The notes: generated by a model not told the origin, from the letters alone. 64,000 nucleotides of DNA from Diplonema papillatum (GCA_030068145.1 JAPJBO010000323.1:62001-126000); one strand, 5' to 3'. Shown: positions 33,280-44,230, counted from the first letter of the stretch. Program-made: numbers and translations.

Positions 33280-34040
33280 CTACGAAGGCATGAGGCCCGG
33301 GTGATCAGACGACACCAGAGAAGGGTCTGAAGACGAAGAAACGTCGACAACAACAACCCCGCCGAGAGCGGCCAATCAGAGAGCCTCCCTGGGGCAATGA
33401 GGCGCATTCAAGAGACCGGTGAAACCTCTCGTCATTACCATTGTACAATGCCGGGCGCCCCGCAGTGCCAGCACTCCACAGCCGTGTCTGGAAGGTGAGA
33501 AAAACGGAAACGGTCCGATGAACCCCCTTGTCAATACTACCCGACAACTCTGACACACATTCACAATGCCGGACGCTAGCGTTTGGCAAGAGCGTTGCGT
33601 GGCACAGCCGTGTCATAAAGGTGAGACGAGAGGCGTTAGCGCACTCTGCCAGTGGGCAATACCGCTAACGCAACAAGAGCGGTGCCCAGAAATTGGAAGC
33701 ATGGAGTGAAGCAAGAGAGCGGCGTAAACCGTGAGTCTCGCGCCAAGGGCAGGCCGAGAACGATGGGACTACACCAAAACAAAGAAGAAGAAGAAGCTTG
33801 TAGACGAAGAAGCGCGGATACAACCCCAGAGAACAGCCAACCACGGAGCCTCCCAAGGCAGCGAGGGACCTAAGGCGGTGAAGCAACGAAGCACCCTCAA
33901 GTGTCAGGCAAGCCCCTCGTCATACCTGCGGCACGCATTGCACAACACGCTAGCGCCCAGCAAGTCGCAACCGTAGCTGAAAGGTGAGACGGGAGGCATC
34001 GGTTCACTTCGCCAAAAGGCAATTCCACTAACGCGCTGAG
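33280..34040. repeat. Two diverged direct repeats of about 300-400 bp
   Basis: The first unit (about 33280-33680) and second (about 33760-34040) share GAGAGCCTCCC..GGCA, CCCCTCGTCAT-like, and AAAGGTGAGAC.GGAGGC plus CTAACGC endings, in the same order. Divergence is high, so this is an old duplication. No coding content is recognised. Confidence 0.5.
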
Positions 34041-34602
34041 AAAAAAGTGAGAGCGTTCCACAAAAAAAGACGTACTCGCGTGTACGGTATTGCGTCTCTT
34101 TCCCCCGACCCGGGCCGCCTACTACTCGAAGCATGCTGAGAGCCTGTGTTTGCAGATGGGCTCGTCTTGCCGTTGTTCGTCTGGCTCAGGGTGCCATGAG
34201 TGTTGGAAGGAAGGAGGGCCTTTTGTTCGGCATGCTGTACAGAGAACCACTGCAAGAAGGACACATCACCGCATGTCTCGCTGGATGCGCGCTGAAGAGC
34301 TTCCGGGGGCCTGCTTACTTAACTTTGGCACCCTTCGGCCGGGTTCGGTAGCACTTCTTGTCAGCTTGCATAAGGTCATGCCGCGTGAAGAAATGGAGGG
34401 GCAGAGGGGTGATGTACGGTCTTTCTTTCTTCGTGAACTCGCCGTCCATCCCATTGCGCATGGGCGACAACGATGTTGCTTTATTGGCGGCCGTCGTGCT
34501 GCGTTGCGCGCACCGGGTAGCGTGTCCCTGCAGATTAGTTTGGGCGTATCACAGAGTCGTCTGAGAGAGCTGATGCACCTCGAAAGTCAAAAACGAGTTC
34601 TG

Positions 34603-34830
34603 GATTAGAATGCAAAGAATCTGTAGCGATAATCTGCATCGCCGGCGGCGCGGTTTTCTCTTCGCACGTGATGTGTCATGCTTTCGTCTCTTTAGCTCGT
34701 CTTCATCGTCGCGCTCCGCGCGTTTAGTGCCTCGCTTCTCCTTCGACTGTTCGTCCAGGTGCATCGGTTGCGTGCCGACTGCTGTTTCTTCACGGCGCTT
34801 GGGCGATGGTCGAAATGAGAACTTCACACA
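34603..34830 (-). repeat. Copy of a coding-like family also at 39458-39721
   Basis: The minus frame encodes PMHLDEQSK, DELKRRKHDTSRAKR and a basic tail; the plus strand at 39458-39721 encodes the same motifs. After RAKR this copy has one extra base relative to the 39-kb copy, which changes its C-terminus. A phase-0 acceptor (GTGAAG|TTC) at about 34828 would let it be a fifth exon of the PDZ gene ending at 34974. That is possible but unproven. Confidence 0.55.
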
Positions 34831-34973
34831 GCCTTCCGGGCATGGTTGGTAACGAAATGCGTAAAGTCTCGTTTTGTTTAGAGTTAAAATTCGCTTGCAA
34901 TTCCGGGGGGTTACGGTCTCCCCGTGTGACTGCTGTTAAATGGGTTCTCTTCTTTTCTCTCCTCTAAACAAAC

Positions 34974-37900
34974 CTCTGCGGGGGTTCGGAACTTTATCTG
35001 AATCGACTTCGAGTCCAAGGTCGGCAGCTCCAACGACGTCCACTGAATCTGCTTTGCGCCGGTGGTCGTGATCCGAATGAAGCCAATGGTGACGTTCTGC
35101 GGTTGTTTGACAGTCGGGGATTCGAAAGTCTCTGGGCGCCTGGTGGAACTCCCTTCAAGAAAGGAAAATACTCGAGGGGCTGTGGGCTGGCGAGTCTTTT
35201 TGGGGGGAGGTCGTTGTTGTTGTACTGGTTTTGAAAAAGGAAAAATTAGTATGGCGTTTGTTTGTGCGCACTAGCGGAACTCACTGCTTTGGTAAGTTTC
35301 ATGTAGTACGCTGCCAACTACTAATTTTTAGTACCAACAATGCATTGTTAACACAAAAAAGTAAAAAACTCTTTTTGCGGTGGCCTCCTGGTCTGGTAGT
35401 CCGTGCTATCCTCCATTCGTTAACTCTCGTTCCCGTTCTCTTCTCTACTCACTACTGTACGTACTCTTTCACTCTTTTACTCTCTCTTTGGCTAGCCAAA
35501 AAAGACTCCTGCGACCGACAACACGAACACATTCGCAATGGATGTGGCCCTGGGCCGCCTTTTTGGGGGGAGGGGGGGTGCTTCGTGTGGTTACACTTTC
35601 AGCTGCCTTATTTGGCGGCTCCGTGCGGTGTCTGATTCAGCACAGCTTCCTCGTCGTGTGCTTTGTCGTGCCTGCAGTGCCGTACCAGCGCAGTGAGGTG
35701 TTGGCCCCGTGGTTTCAGGTGGCAAATTGGCAAATGTTCATGATCAGAAGGTCCTACTTGGGCGGTTCAGTTTCCTCACACATTGCATGTGGCTAAAAAG
35801 AGAAAGGGTGTGCACCTTAGACGGCATCGTCTTCGAAACCTGCAGCAGATCCCTGGCGGTCGAGACGGATTTTCCGTGCACTTCGAAGATGACGTCCCCA
35901 ACTTTCAGTCCTGTTGCCTCTGCGGGGCTCCCTGCGGCGACGTCTTGCAGATTGGCACCAGCAATGTCGTTGCGCGCCTGGGTCGGTTTTATTGTGTTTC
36001 CGACAGGTTGGTGTCTTTCGACCATTTGTTCGTTTTGTGAGGTTCAGCTTCGTATAGGTAAGCAAGAGCGTGAGAGGTTATGTGAGGGAGAGAGAGGCTC
36101 TGTGCCACAATATGTCATCAGGCGGTTAATATTAATCGGCGAAGACTAGTGTCTTGTGCAACGAATCCTCTCCTTCTCGCCCGGACTGCTGCCCCGTCCT
36201 TGTAACTGCGTGATGCAAAACTGATGGTGCGTAACAAACGTAGAAAGGCCATGCAAAGAGGATGGTACGTATACCACTCCGTGACATCTCAGGACACCGG
36301 ACTTGAAGAACCCGGGCAAGGGTGGGCGGGCAAGCAAGGGTGTTGAAGTATGGCTAAAGATAAAGTGGTGTCACCTGAGGGGGTAATCTCAGGGCCGCCC
36401 ACGTGATAAGCCTGTTTTTTGTTCTTGACAAATTGCATTTGTTAGACACAAAAAGGAGACGTACCAGGACACCCATGGCGTGGATGCGGAGGGGAGCGAC
36501 GACCAACGGTGAGTCGGCGTCGGGGGTCAGCGCGCTGTGGGGCGGCGTGGTGACCTGGATCGCGAAGCTGCGCTCGGGTTTTTTCGGGTGCCCGGGATTC
36601 GTCGCCGACCGCTTCATGGCCTTCCGGCACGCCGTCGCCGCCAGGGCTGAGCGGCCGTTGGGAGACACTTGCCGGACGCCCCTCGGATGGGTCGCTGAAA
36701 CGCTGTTGTTGAACGAGCTCGTCGGCGTGACTGACCGGGCCTGAAGGGAACCCGGAGAGACCTGGCGGACAACGATCGAGGAGGCGTTGTTGTTGTTGTA
36801 TGAGTTCGTCGGCGTGAGGGACCTCGCGTTGGGCGACCCTTGGCGGGCGGCGCGTGGGTGGGCCTGGGTGGCCGACGCTCCCTTGTACGACTGCGTGAGC
36901 TTCGCGGCGGAGCTGCTGGGGGTCAGCGCGAACGCCGGGGGCGAGTCCTGGCTGCGGGAGATGAGCTGGCCCGACTGGAGGCTGGTGAACGGCAGGGCGG
37001 ACGGGATCGTCTGCGGGTGGGAAGACAGCGTCGTTTGCACGCCGACGGTGCTCGTCCGCGACCCGCTCGAAGTCAGCGGAGAGAGACACTGGTTGTGGGG
37101 GGACTTCGCGAACGACCGCTGACTCGGGTGCTGGTTCGCGGCGTGGAGCTGGTCCCGGAGGAGTTCGACTTGGTGCGCGAGGGCCGAGTGCTTGTGGACC
37201 CAGGCTTCGATGTCGCGGCGCTGCGCGTCGTTCTCCTTGACGAGGGCCGCCTTCTCCTTCTCGAGCACCTCGACGCGGTTGGCCAGGTCGTCTTGCGAGC
37301 CTTGCTTGTCCTTCGCCGCCGTGAAGTGCAACTTCAGCAAGGACATCGCATTATTCATGTTGCTCGTGGCGCGGGCTTGCGCGTCAGCATCAAACATGTG
37401 CAGCTCGTCTTCCAAGTGCGAAAGCTCTGCGTCGATCGACGACTGTGTGGGTGCGTCTAATATTGCTTATCCTGGAGATTTGACACCACTAGTAGCAGGG
37501 TCTTTCGCGGGTGCGACGTGCTGCCCTTAGCTCGCAGGGTTACCTCCTCGCGCTCTTTTCCCTTGGTACTTCAACTACTGGTACTGCACACGGCAACACC
37601 GTATCCACTGTGCTCCGCGGCGTATCCTTCGCAGGTTGCTACCGTAAAAAGACAGGCGCTTCGTTTTGTTTGTCGTCGTGCCGGTTGCCATTTTCAGGTA
37701 AGAAATTCTGATCAACCACCAAAACGCGGCTGCCTGCGTCTTTTTAGCCTGCACAATACATTGAAGGGCAACCGCGAGAGTGTTCGCACTAAAAAGAAGA
37801 TTCCGGCGAGTCACAGTCACAAGCAGGGTCGGCGCCCTGGGTGTGTTAGCGGATTGGTCAGACACGAGCCCCGACGTTCCGCGCGTTGGGAATATATGCC

Positions 37901-38067
37901 TTGGCTCCATTGATAGCTTGAGGCACAGCATTTAAGTTCCAGAAACCTCCTCTTCGTCCGTCTGAAACACGCTTTTGTCGACACAAAAAAAAAAGAGCGG
38001 GTACCTTCGGCACTGCCCCGTAGTTGTTCACCAGGGATACTATCTCCTGACAGAATTGGCTAGACAT
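34974..38067 (-). CDS. Coiled-coil and PDZ-domain protein, four inferred exons
   Basis: Four exons fit together in phase 0: 38067-38005 (MSSQFCQEIVSLVNNYGAVP plus K, then donor GTACCC), 37442-36465, 35977-35816 and 35129-34974. Exon 2 encodes a helical, coiled-coil region (about residues 22-120, with RVEVLEKEKAALVKENDAQR) and then a long Ser/Thr/Pro/Asn-rich linker with repeated RSLTPTNSYNN-like motifs. Exon 3 is a PDZ domain core (AGSPAEATGLKVGDVIFEVH and GKSV), about residues 348-401. Exon 4 gives NVTIGFIRITTTGAKQ, a beta-rich segment. PDZ domains bind C-terminal peptides, so this is a likely scaffold. The carboxylate loop lies near the exon 3 start and is not obvious. Exon 4 either ends at GAG|GTTTGT or reads on to a stop at 34911. 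Intron 1 contains an R1 repeat. Linking exons 2 and 3 rests on phase, strand and spacing. Confidence 0.65.
35308..35360 (+). repeat. Dispersed repeat R8, copy 2
   Basis: Identical to 28790-28845 across the shared 52 bp. It lies in the inferred intron 3 of the PDZ gene. Confidence 0.85.
37646..37796 (+). repeat. Dispersed repeat family R1, copy 3
   Basis: It shares ACAGGCGCTTCGTTTTGTTT, TTTTCAGGTAAGAAATTCTG and the AAGGGCAACC tail with the other R1 copies, but is shorter by an internal deletion after TGCCGGTTG. It lies in intron 1 of the PDZ gene. Confidence 0.85.
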
Positions 38068-39457
38068 CGGTGCACCGTGCCTTTTTGTGGGTGTGTGTAG
38101 GTGTGTTTATATCCCCCGTTTTCTTTGTGCTCGTGAACGTTTCCCTTCCTGTGCAAAATACTGGTGTCTTTTAACTGTCCGGACCCTAGCGTTTATTCTG
38201 GTTTAGCCCAACGGACGGAGGGGTCGATGGGAAACTTCAGCTTACATTAAGCGAAGGGTACGCCCTGCTGATACACGGGTTTGGTGTCGCTCGCTCCAGC
38301 GGTCCTTGGAGCAAACGGCTGCTACGTTGGTTTACATCACTTCCGTCCTCCGCAGCTGCAAAACGTTGACGCTGATGTATTTCGGGAGATCGGTAGCAGC
38401 TTGGCTTCCGTGCAGCAGGGTTGTCCAGTAGGGAAAAAAAAACCCCCACAACACTTCCGGAGGTGGGGCCTTGCGCTTATGTATGAAACAGACGAAACAA
38501 CCGATGATCAGCATCAAAACTGATACGGTAAAAGCTTCTTGCTCTTCGCACGTGGAAACCCCCTCTCTCTGGGGGCAAGGAGACCCTGCATGCCGCCTGT
38601 GCCGCCGAGCGAAACGCAGCTGCTTCGGACAAAAGCTGAAAGCGCAAAGGCTCTGGGAAAAGAAGACGCGTAAGCAAGCAAGGAAGTGCGGCACTTCTTT
38701 TTTTCTTTGTTGCCGGTTCGTCTCTCTCCCCCCCCTCCTTCTCTTTCGGGAAAAGGTCAGCGCGGTAGCGATGACCACGAGAACACATGCAGGTGGGTGG
38801 GGAGAGGCCCTGGGGACTGCTGAGGCATGACTACCCCCGTCCCTGTCCCTCTCGTGCCGCCCCAGGTCCACCCGTGGCCTGGAGGCCCACACCCTTCGAC
38901 TTGGTTTGATGCGTTCCCTGTTGTCTTCCTCTTTTTATTTTGCTTTTTTTGTTTTTTTGCCGATATGGAGAACTCAGGCTGGACCAAATACGGAGAGAAG
39001 CGAAAAGGACGAAGTGGTTTCTCATTTTGGCAATGAGGTGAAAGAGATGCGTAGTTTTGTTTTGCTTTACTACCTTACTTGTGTTCGTTAAAGAAACGCT
39101 CGCCGCCCACAGACACAATAAAACGGCCGACGAGGACGACCGACGAGACAAGTGAAATGCTGTTTTGTGCAACCTTACGGAAGCTTCGAAATCCAAGTGT
39201 CACATGAGCTTGCGTTGGTCTTCGATAGAAGATGCTTGAGGTCTAACCAGCGATAACCAGCGCTCCTGCGTTTAACGTTACCACTTTAAGACGGCTAGTA
39301 AGAGGCTGAGAACGAGTCGAAAGGGCGCCTTCGTCGTCTGCTGTATTCATGAAATCGCGCTCGGTTCATGTGGGGAAGCCGCCTTTGAGGACGGTCGAAA
39401 GCAACGTAAAAAAGAATCCTCTACGTCTGAGGACGAGGAGCGAGCCCCAATCTCGAG
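38068..39457. other. Region upstream of the PDZ gene
   Basis: It contains the repeat at 38240-38360 (pair of 16335-16455) followed by R3 at 38388-38582. The promoter of the PDZ gene should lie just right of 38067, but no motif could be assigned. No gene is recognised. Confidence 0.5.
38240..38582 (+). repeat. Composite repeat joining the 16335 and R3 families
   Basis: The left part (38240-38360) matches 16335-16455 and the right part (38388-38582) matches 4788-4985. Here they are contiguous, which shows that the two families are pieces of one longer element. Confidence 0.7.
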
Positions 39458-39721
39458 AGCGAAGACGAAGAAGCGACAATCAACCTCGGCGGCTGTGCAA
39501 CACCACAGAAGACGACACGGTCATCGCCCAAGCGCCGCCGTAAGGAAGCAACCATCGACGCGCAACCGATGCACCTGGACGAGCAATCGAAGGCGGAAGC
39601 GCGCGCGCCTGAGCGCGACGATCAAGACGAGCTTAAGAGGCGAAAGCATGACACATCACGTGCAAAGAGATATCGCGCCGTCGGCGATGCAGATTATCGC
39701 CACAAATTCTTTGCATTCTAA
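39458..39721 (+). CDS. Candidate terminal exon of an acidic/basic low-complexity protein
   Basis: The plus frame runs from ESEDEEATINLGG through SPKRRRKE, PMHLDEQSK and DELKRRKHDTSRAKRYR to a stop at 39719-39721 (ending RHKFFAF). An acceptor-like AG at 39457 would open it. A second copy of this segment is on the minus strand at 34603-34830, and a diverged 3' end lies at about 43000-43080 (minus). Conservation of amino acids between copies suggests it is or was coding. No family is recognised. It may be a transposon-borne or dispersed gene. Confidence 0.4.
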   Translation, partial: SEDEEATINLGGCATPQKTTRSSPKRRRKEATIDAQPMHLDEQSKAEARAPERDDQDELKRRKHDTSRAKRYRAVGDADYRHKFFAF

Positions 39722-40049
39722 CCCAAACTACGTGTGACTAAAAGGCTTTAAGGGTTTCAAGAGTTCGGTCTTCCCAGACGAAGGATGGTGCCTCACCTTT
39801 TCACCGAAGTCTTGTGCCTGGCGGCTGTTGGTGCGCTCCTTTAGATCCGGGGATAGTTCCGGGGAACAAGGCAGGGTTCGCCAAACACTTCACTGCACGT
39901 CTTCACTTGTACACTCGATCAGTCCTAGTCTTGGGGTTGGTGTGGGCACGGTGGTAAACATGGTTTGTGGCGGCGGCGGTGAGTTTCTCATTGCCTACAG
40001 CATTGCACGGTTGTGGGGTCAGACAGAACTTGGATTGGTATGTTTACAG

Positions 40050-40225
40050 GAGAGGAATTGGGCGCGCCAATGCTGGCTACTGGAATGCTCGCACAATCGA
40101 AAGAAATGCAACTGGGGGTATCATTATTACTGGAGTGTTCTCACTGTTCTGGGAACTCTTCGTTTCTTCTTTAGAGGTAGAAAGGGTTATTCGGCGGTAT
40201 TTCTTGTTGCTTTTTTTTCTCTTGG
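40050..40225 (+). CDS. Candidate membrane-protein exon
   Basis: Between an acceptor (TTTACAG at 40049) and a strong donor (G|GTAAGG at 40226) one frame encodes RGIGRANAGYWNARTIERNA, then GGIIITGVFSLFWELFV and FLLLFFLLG. Two hydrophobic stretches suggest membrane segments. A second frame is also open, so the call is weak. Unknown family. Confidence 0.3.
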
Positions 40226-40673
40226 GTAAGGTTTTAGGGGACTAGTCCTTGTGGGAAATGTCCCCACTGTTTTCCTCGATTTTTGTCAGGGAAATGCACT
40301 TGACCCTATTCCGACGAGCCAGACATGCACGTCCGGTTGTTGCCGCTTTCGAAGGCCAAAAGTTAGTGGACCTATGACGGTTAGACAATCGACCTAAGGT
40401 GCCCGTGTTGACCCTGTGACAGAGAGCCCAGAATCAATCTGTAGGTGCTCCGTCAGAATAGGGTGAAGCAGTTTTGGCCATTTTTTTGGCAATCTTGGCC
40501 GTATTTTCCGGATTCTGGCCCATTGGGGCCGGTTTTGCCGATTTTCCAGAATCTGGTCCCGATTTTAGTCAATTTCTTCGGCCATTTTTTGGCCCTTTGC
40601 TTTCCTTTCTTTTTTGGACCTTTCCCAACAACGGCAAGTGTCAGACTGCACATGGCTGATGCCTTTGGTACCC

Positions 40674-40902
40674 AGGGTGAGTGCGTAATTGTCAACCCCC
40701 CAGATGACGTTTGAAATTGTCACGAGGGGGTGACGATTATAAACGTTTAGGGTGTCAAATTGCAAACGTCACCGTGTATACACACGGGATTACAGAAGTC
40801 TGTGTATACACGATGACGTATGTAATTGTCGCCCCTACGCTTGAATTTGTCATTTGTGGGGGGTGATAATTACACACGTCACCCTAGGTAGGTTGTCAAT
40901 AC
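40674..40902. mobile_element. TIR element, about 229 bp
   Basis: The left end GGGTGAGTGCGTAATTGTCA pairs with the right end TGATAATTACACACGTCACC. The motif TGACGT.TG.AATTGTC also recurs inside near 40705 and 40815, and the centre has CGTGTATACACAC against GTGTGTATACACG. It resembles a MITE built from repeated end motifs. Confidence 0.75.
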
Positions 40903-41482
40903 CGGCGGGTGCTACAGTAATTAGTTTCCCTTTTCCGCGGGTTGATTCTGGTTCTTGCGGTGCCGCAGAGTAGTCCGTCTTCTGTGTCAGCTGTGTTCAA
41001 CGCGCGACAAAGTCGCCTCTCACCTGTTTCCTTTTGTTTTCTCTGGGCAGGAATTCAGGAAGCAAACTACTCAAAGTTCTAAGATGGTACCAGCCTTCGC
41101 AACACGGTCGTGCCGGTGGTTTGCGACAAGCACAGGGGGTGTGGAGTCGGGACACACACAAACACATACACACACTACTCGTTCGTCTTCTGTAGGAGAC
41201 AGGAAGTTGCAAAGCTAGAGCCTTCTGTCATACACTTTGGGTTGTGCGCTCTTTCTTTATCCAAAACCTGCAACTTTCTTCTTGAAACGTTTTGGGGAGG
41301 TCTTTTTGGATAGGGCTGTCAAGAACAAGCCGGAATTTGGAATGAGTCGTTGCAGCCTAAAACAGAGTATGTAGTTGAACTGTTCTGTTCTGTTATTTTT
41401 CTTGAACGTTGCCGACGGTTTGTTTTTTTATGAGCATTGAGCTGTTCGAGTACATGAAGCGTCGATTGGCGGGCTTCTCGTT

Positions 41483-41713
41483 ATGCAGGTTGCGTTGCGC
41501 AAAGAGACCCCTTTTATTGCGGTGCATGACGGGCTGTACGACCACGTTGCTCGTTGGTTCAAGGATGGCGGTTATAAGCTGAAGGAACTTCGCCTGTGTG
41601 TCCGGACAACAACGAGATGCACTGTTTGTGGAGAAGAGGAACAGAAGCGGTTCATCCAGTGTCAAGCCGTGGGCACCAACAGTCATTCGAAGACATGCTC
41701 GGCAGACTCATGA
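41483..41713 (+). CDS. Candidate small Cys/His-containing ORF
   Basis: A 76-codon frame encoding AVHDGLYDHVARWFKDGGYK, then CTVCGEEEQKRFIQC, and ending HSKTCSADS. The C-x2-C, C and H/C spacing hints at a zinc-binding fold. I recognise no family. It could be an exon or a transposon remnant. The opposite strand is also open. Confidence 0.25.
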   Translation: MQVALRKETPFIAVHDGLYDHVARWFKDGGYKLKELRLCVRTTTRCTVCGEEEQKRFIQCQAVGTNSHSKTCSADS

Positions 41714-43354
41714 GCGCAAAGAAAGTCGCGTTGTGGCGCGCTTACCAGTGACAAGACAGTGCTTTTTTGGCAAGCCCTGCAGGACTGTAGTGACGACAGA
41801 AGAGCGAGATTCGCGATGAAAATTACTGGACCCCCACGTGCACGTTGAGCCGTGTGTGCTTGCAATGCAGGCACAGGTAGGCTCATTGCAACTAGCTGGC
41901 GTTACTGCATCGGTCTCGATGTCGCGTGGATGAAGTGAGATCCAGCCCCCGTTCTCAAAATGATGCGCTTTCGCGTCGCGTCGCGTGCTCTCTTCTTGGG
42001 TTCCCGCCGGTAGTTCTGCCGAGGTAGTCGCTTGGAGGGGGGTCCTCGAACTACGACGTGCCGTGTGCTGGGCAGGGGCTGTCATGTAGCCCGTGTCAGT
42101 CTGTCTTCATTGTTGCGCACGTTGTATCTTCATCGATCAATTCCGGGAGACAGCTACGTTCAGGTAGCACCACAATCCAGAGACTGAAGAAGCTATTCTC
42201 CCATACACGGTGGAGTCCAGCCTCAAAGGCTAGAAGAAACGAGTATACGGTGAAGGAATCCAGCGCACCACGTTGACACAGGGTTAGCCTACCGCAGGTA
42301 CGATCACGCTATGCCCATAGCGACTATTCATTAAGATGGATACCGGTAGGTACGAAGAAAAAGTACGGAAAATAGAAGGGAAAAAGAGTGTAAGACTCCG
42401 TAAATAAGGAACGAACCCACGAGGGGCGGGGCCCTCTGTTTTCTTTTTTTCCTTCGCCGAGGTGTTGTGTACACCTTGTTCGCCTCGGGATAGCCAGCGG
42501 GTCATCGTACAGGTTTCTGATACGTTGAGCTACGCTTCGTAACGTTGCCGTCCATTGAAGAGCGAGGTTTTTTCTGTGGTTTTGCCCCCGACCCTGTCTA
42601 CGACGGCTTGAGTCAGGCCACCTAGGGAAGGTCTATTCCTTCTCTACCGTTCTGGACATTGCTTGGTTGGTGTTGCTGTTGTTGTTGTTGTTGTTGCTTC
42701 TTTTTTCTGAAATAAGCACCTGCTTAATAGTAATTACTCGAAGTGGTCGCCACTCGCAAAATATACAAAACTTGTGACACAAGCAAGGATTCTGGTTTTT
42801 CGGTTCTGGAGTGTCACAAGCTGCCCAACCACGTCGAACGCGCGCCAAGAGCGACCGTTCCGGAGTAGTTTCGTTGGTGCTCCCCTTTGAAGCCTTCGAG
42901 TACTTAAGTATGGGAACAACCAGGACCTCTCCCTGCCGGAAGGATACACGCCGATATCCCTAACGAGTGCGATCGCCAAGAGAACCGTTCAAGGTAGTGT
43001 GCAAAGAATCTGTGTGGAGATAAACTGCATCTGCTCTCTTTCGTGACTACCTCGTGTAGGCGCGCCGTGTCATGCTTCCGGCTTGTTACCTGCTGGCTCG
43101 TCGGTCTCGGGCGGTCGTTTCGTGCCACCTTTCGTCGTCGCTGGTACCTTATCTTGCACCGCTGCCCGCCTCGGAGTGCACGTCGCTGTCTTCGATGGCG
43201 GCGAGTCCTTCGGCCAAGATGATGGAAGTCATATTGAGGATCTCGAATACCTCACCGAAAGCCCGCACCATCCGCAAGTCCGGCAAATCAACTCGCGGCA
43301 GGGTGGCTTTCGCAAAGGACGCGCCCAGAGGAGCAGCTACGTGAAATGCTGTAA
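41714..43354. other. Spacer without clear genes
   Basis: It holds a (GTT)n microsatellite near 42672-42696, a piece of R10 near 42212, and a diverged minus-strand match (43000-43080) to the family at 39458-39721. A minus frame at about 43130-43330 reads LPDLRMVRAFGEVFEIL but has no support from homology. Confidence 0.45.
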
Positions 43355-43566
43355 CATGCAGGGTCAGAACCTTGTGTCTTTTTAAAACGCTCCCGCGGGG
43401 CCGATGGACCCCAAAAAAAATTTTTGGAAAAAAAAAATTTGCTCAACTTCCTCAAAAATTACTGCAGAGTTTGTTCCAAACTTTTAAAATTCAAAAAACC
43501 CATTTTTTTTCTGGAAATTTTTTTTTTTGCCATTTTCAAAAAGACACAAGGTTTTGACCCTGCATG
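43355..43566. mobile_element. TIR element, family R11, short form
   Basis: Ends CATGCAGGGTCAGAACCTTG and CAAGGTTTTGACCCTGCATG form inverted repeats of about 28 bp including AAAGACAC. Each end is flanked by GTAA (43351-43354 and 43567-43570), a likely 4-bp target duplication. The left 120 bp match the long form at 27739. Non-coding. Confidence 0.85.
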
Positions 43567-43589
43567 GTAATTGAAATAAGGTGTCATGC

Positions 43590-43690
43590 CCATATATCCC
43601 GGTCAAAACAAATTTGTGCCCTTATATCCCGGTTCGTTAGGGCAGGTCCAAAATTTGGGTCTGAAATTTGGGTCAAAATTTTGGGTCCAA
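43590..43690 (+). repeat. Second copy of the 10155 palindrome family
   Basis: It contains AAAACAAATTTGTGCCCTTA plus TATCCCGGTTCG, then repeated GGTCCAAAATTTGGGTC blocks as after the 10155 palindrome. The right palindrome arm is missing here. Confidence 0.75.
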
Positions 43691-43748
43691 AATTTGAAAT
43701 AATGTTGAACTGGACTACAGCTGGGTAACCCTGGGACACCCGGGGGGT

Positions 43749-43795
43749 GGACCACCACTGGTGCAGTCACTGTGTGACTGCACCAGTGGTGGTCC
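43749..43795. other. Perfect 22-bp hairpin
   Basis: GGACCACCACTGGTGCAGTC plus AC, a TGT loop, and the exact complement. The 47-bp inverted repeat has no mismatch and no coding role that I can see. Confidence 0.9.
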
Positions 43796-44055
43796 TGCAG
43801 GCATCTAGGGGTCGAGCTGAGTATTGAGCACCCGAAGGCACGGGGCAAGCACCAGGGTCACGATTTTCTGCAACGTACGCGAACTCGCAAACCCCGAAAA
43901 AAAAGAATGCCGAACCCAGCACCATTTTTGGGGGGTGTCCCAGGTTTTACCCGGTTCAACATTAATCCGTAGGAAGAGTTTGAGAAACCAGCAAAACGTG
44001 TTCCCAGGCGCACAAGATACCAACCGGTTGCACATGAGCCGGAACGGAGCCAACG

Positions 44056-44230
44056 AAAAAGACGGGCTTCGTTTTGTTTGTGTGTGCCGGTTGATCGGTT
44101 TCCCAGTTGGATTTGCCCTGCGCCGTGTCAGGTCAGGAACTCTGATCAACACCAAAACACGCTGCCTGCATCTTTTTCTAGCCTGCGCAACACATTGAAG
44201 GGCAACCCGCAAGATTGTCGGTACTAAAAA
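44056..44230 (+). repeat. Dispersed repeat family R1, copy 4
   Basis: It matches copies 1-3 with several substitutions (for example GGTCAGGAACTCTG in the core). Confidence 0.8.
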
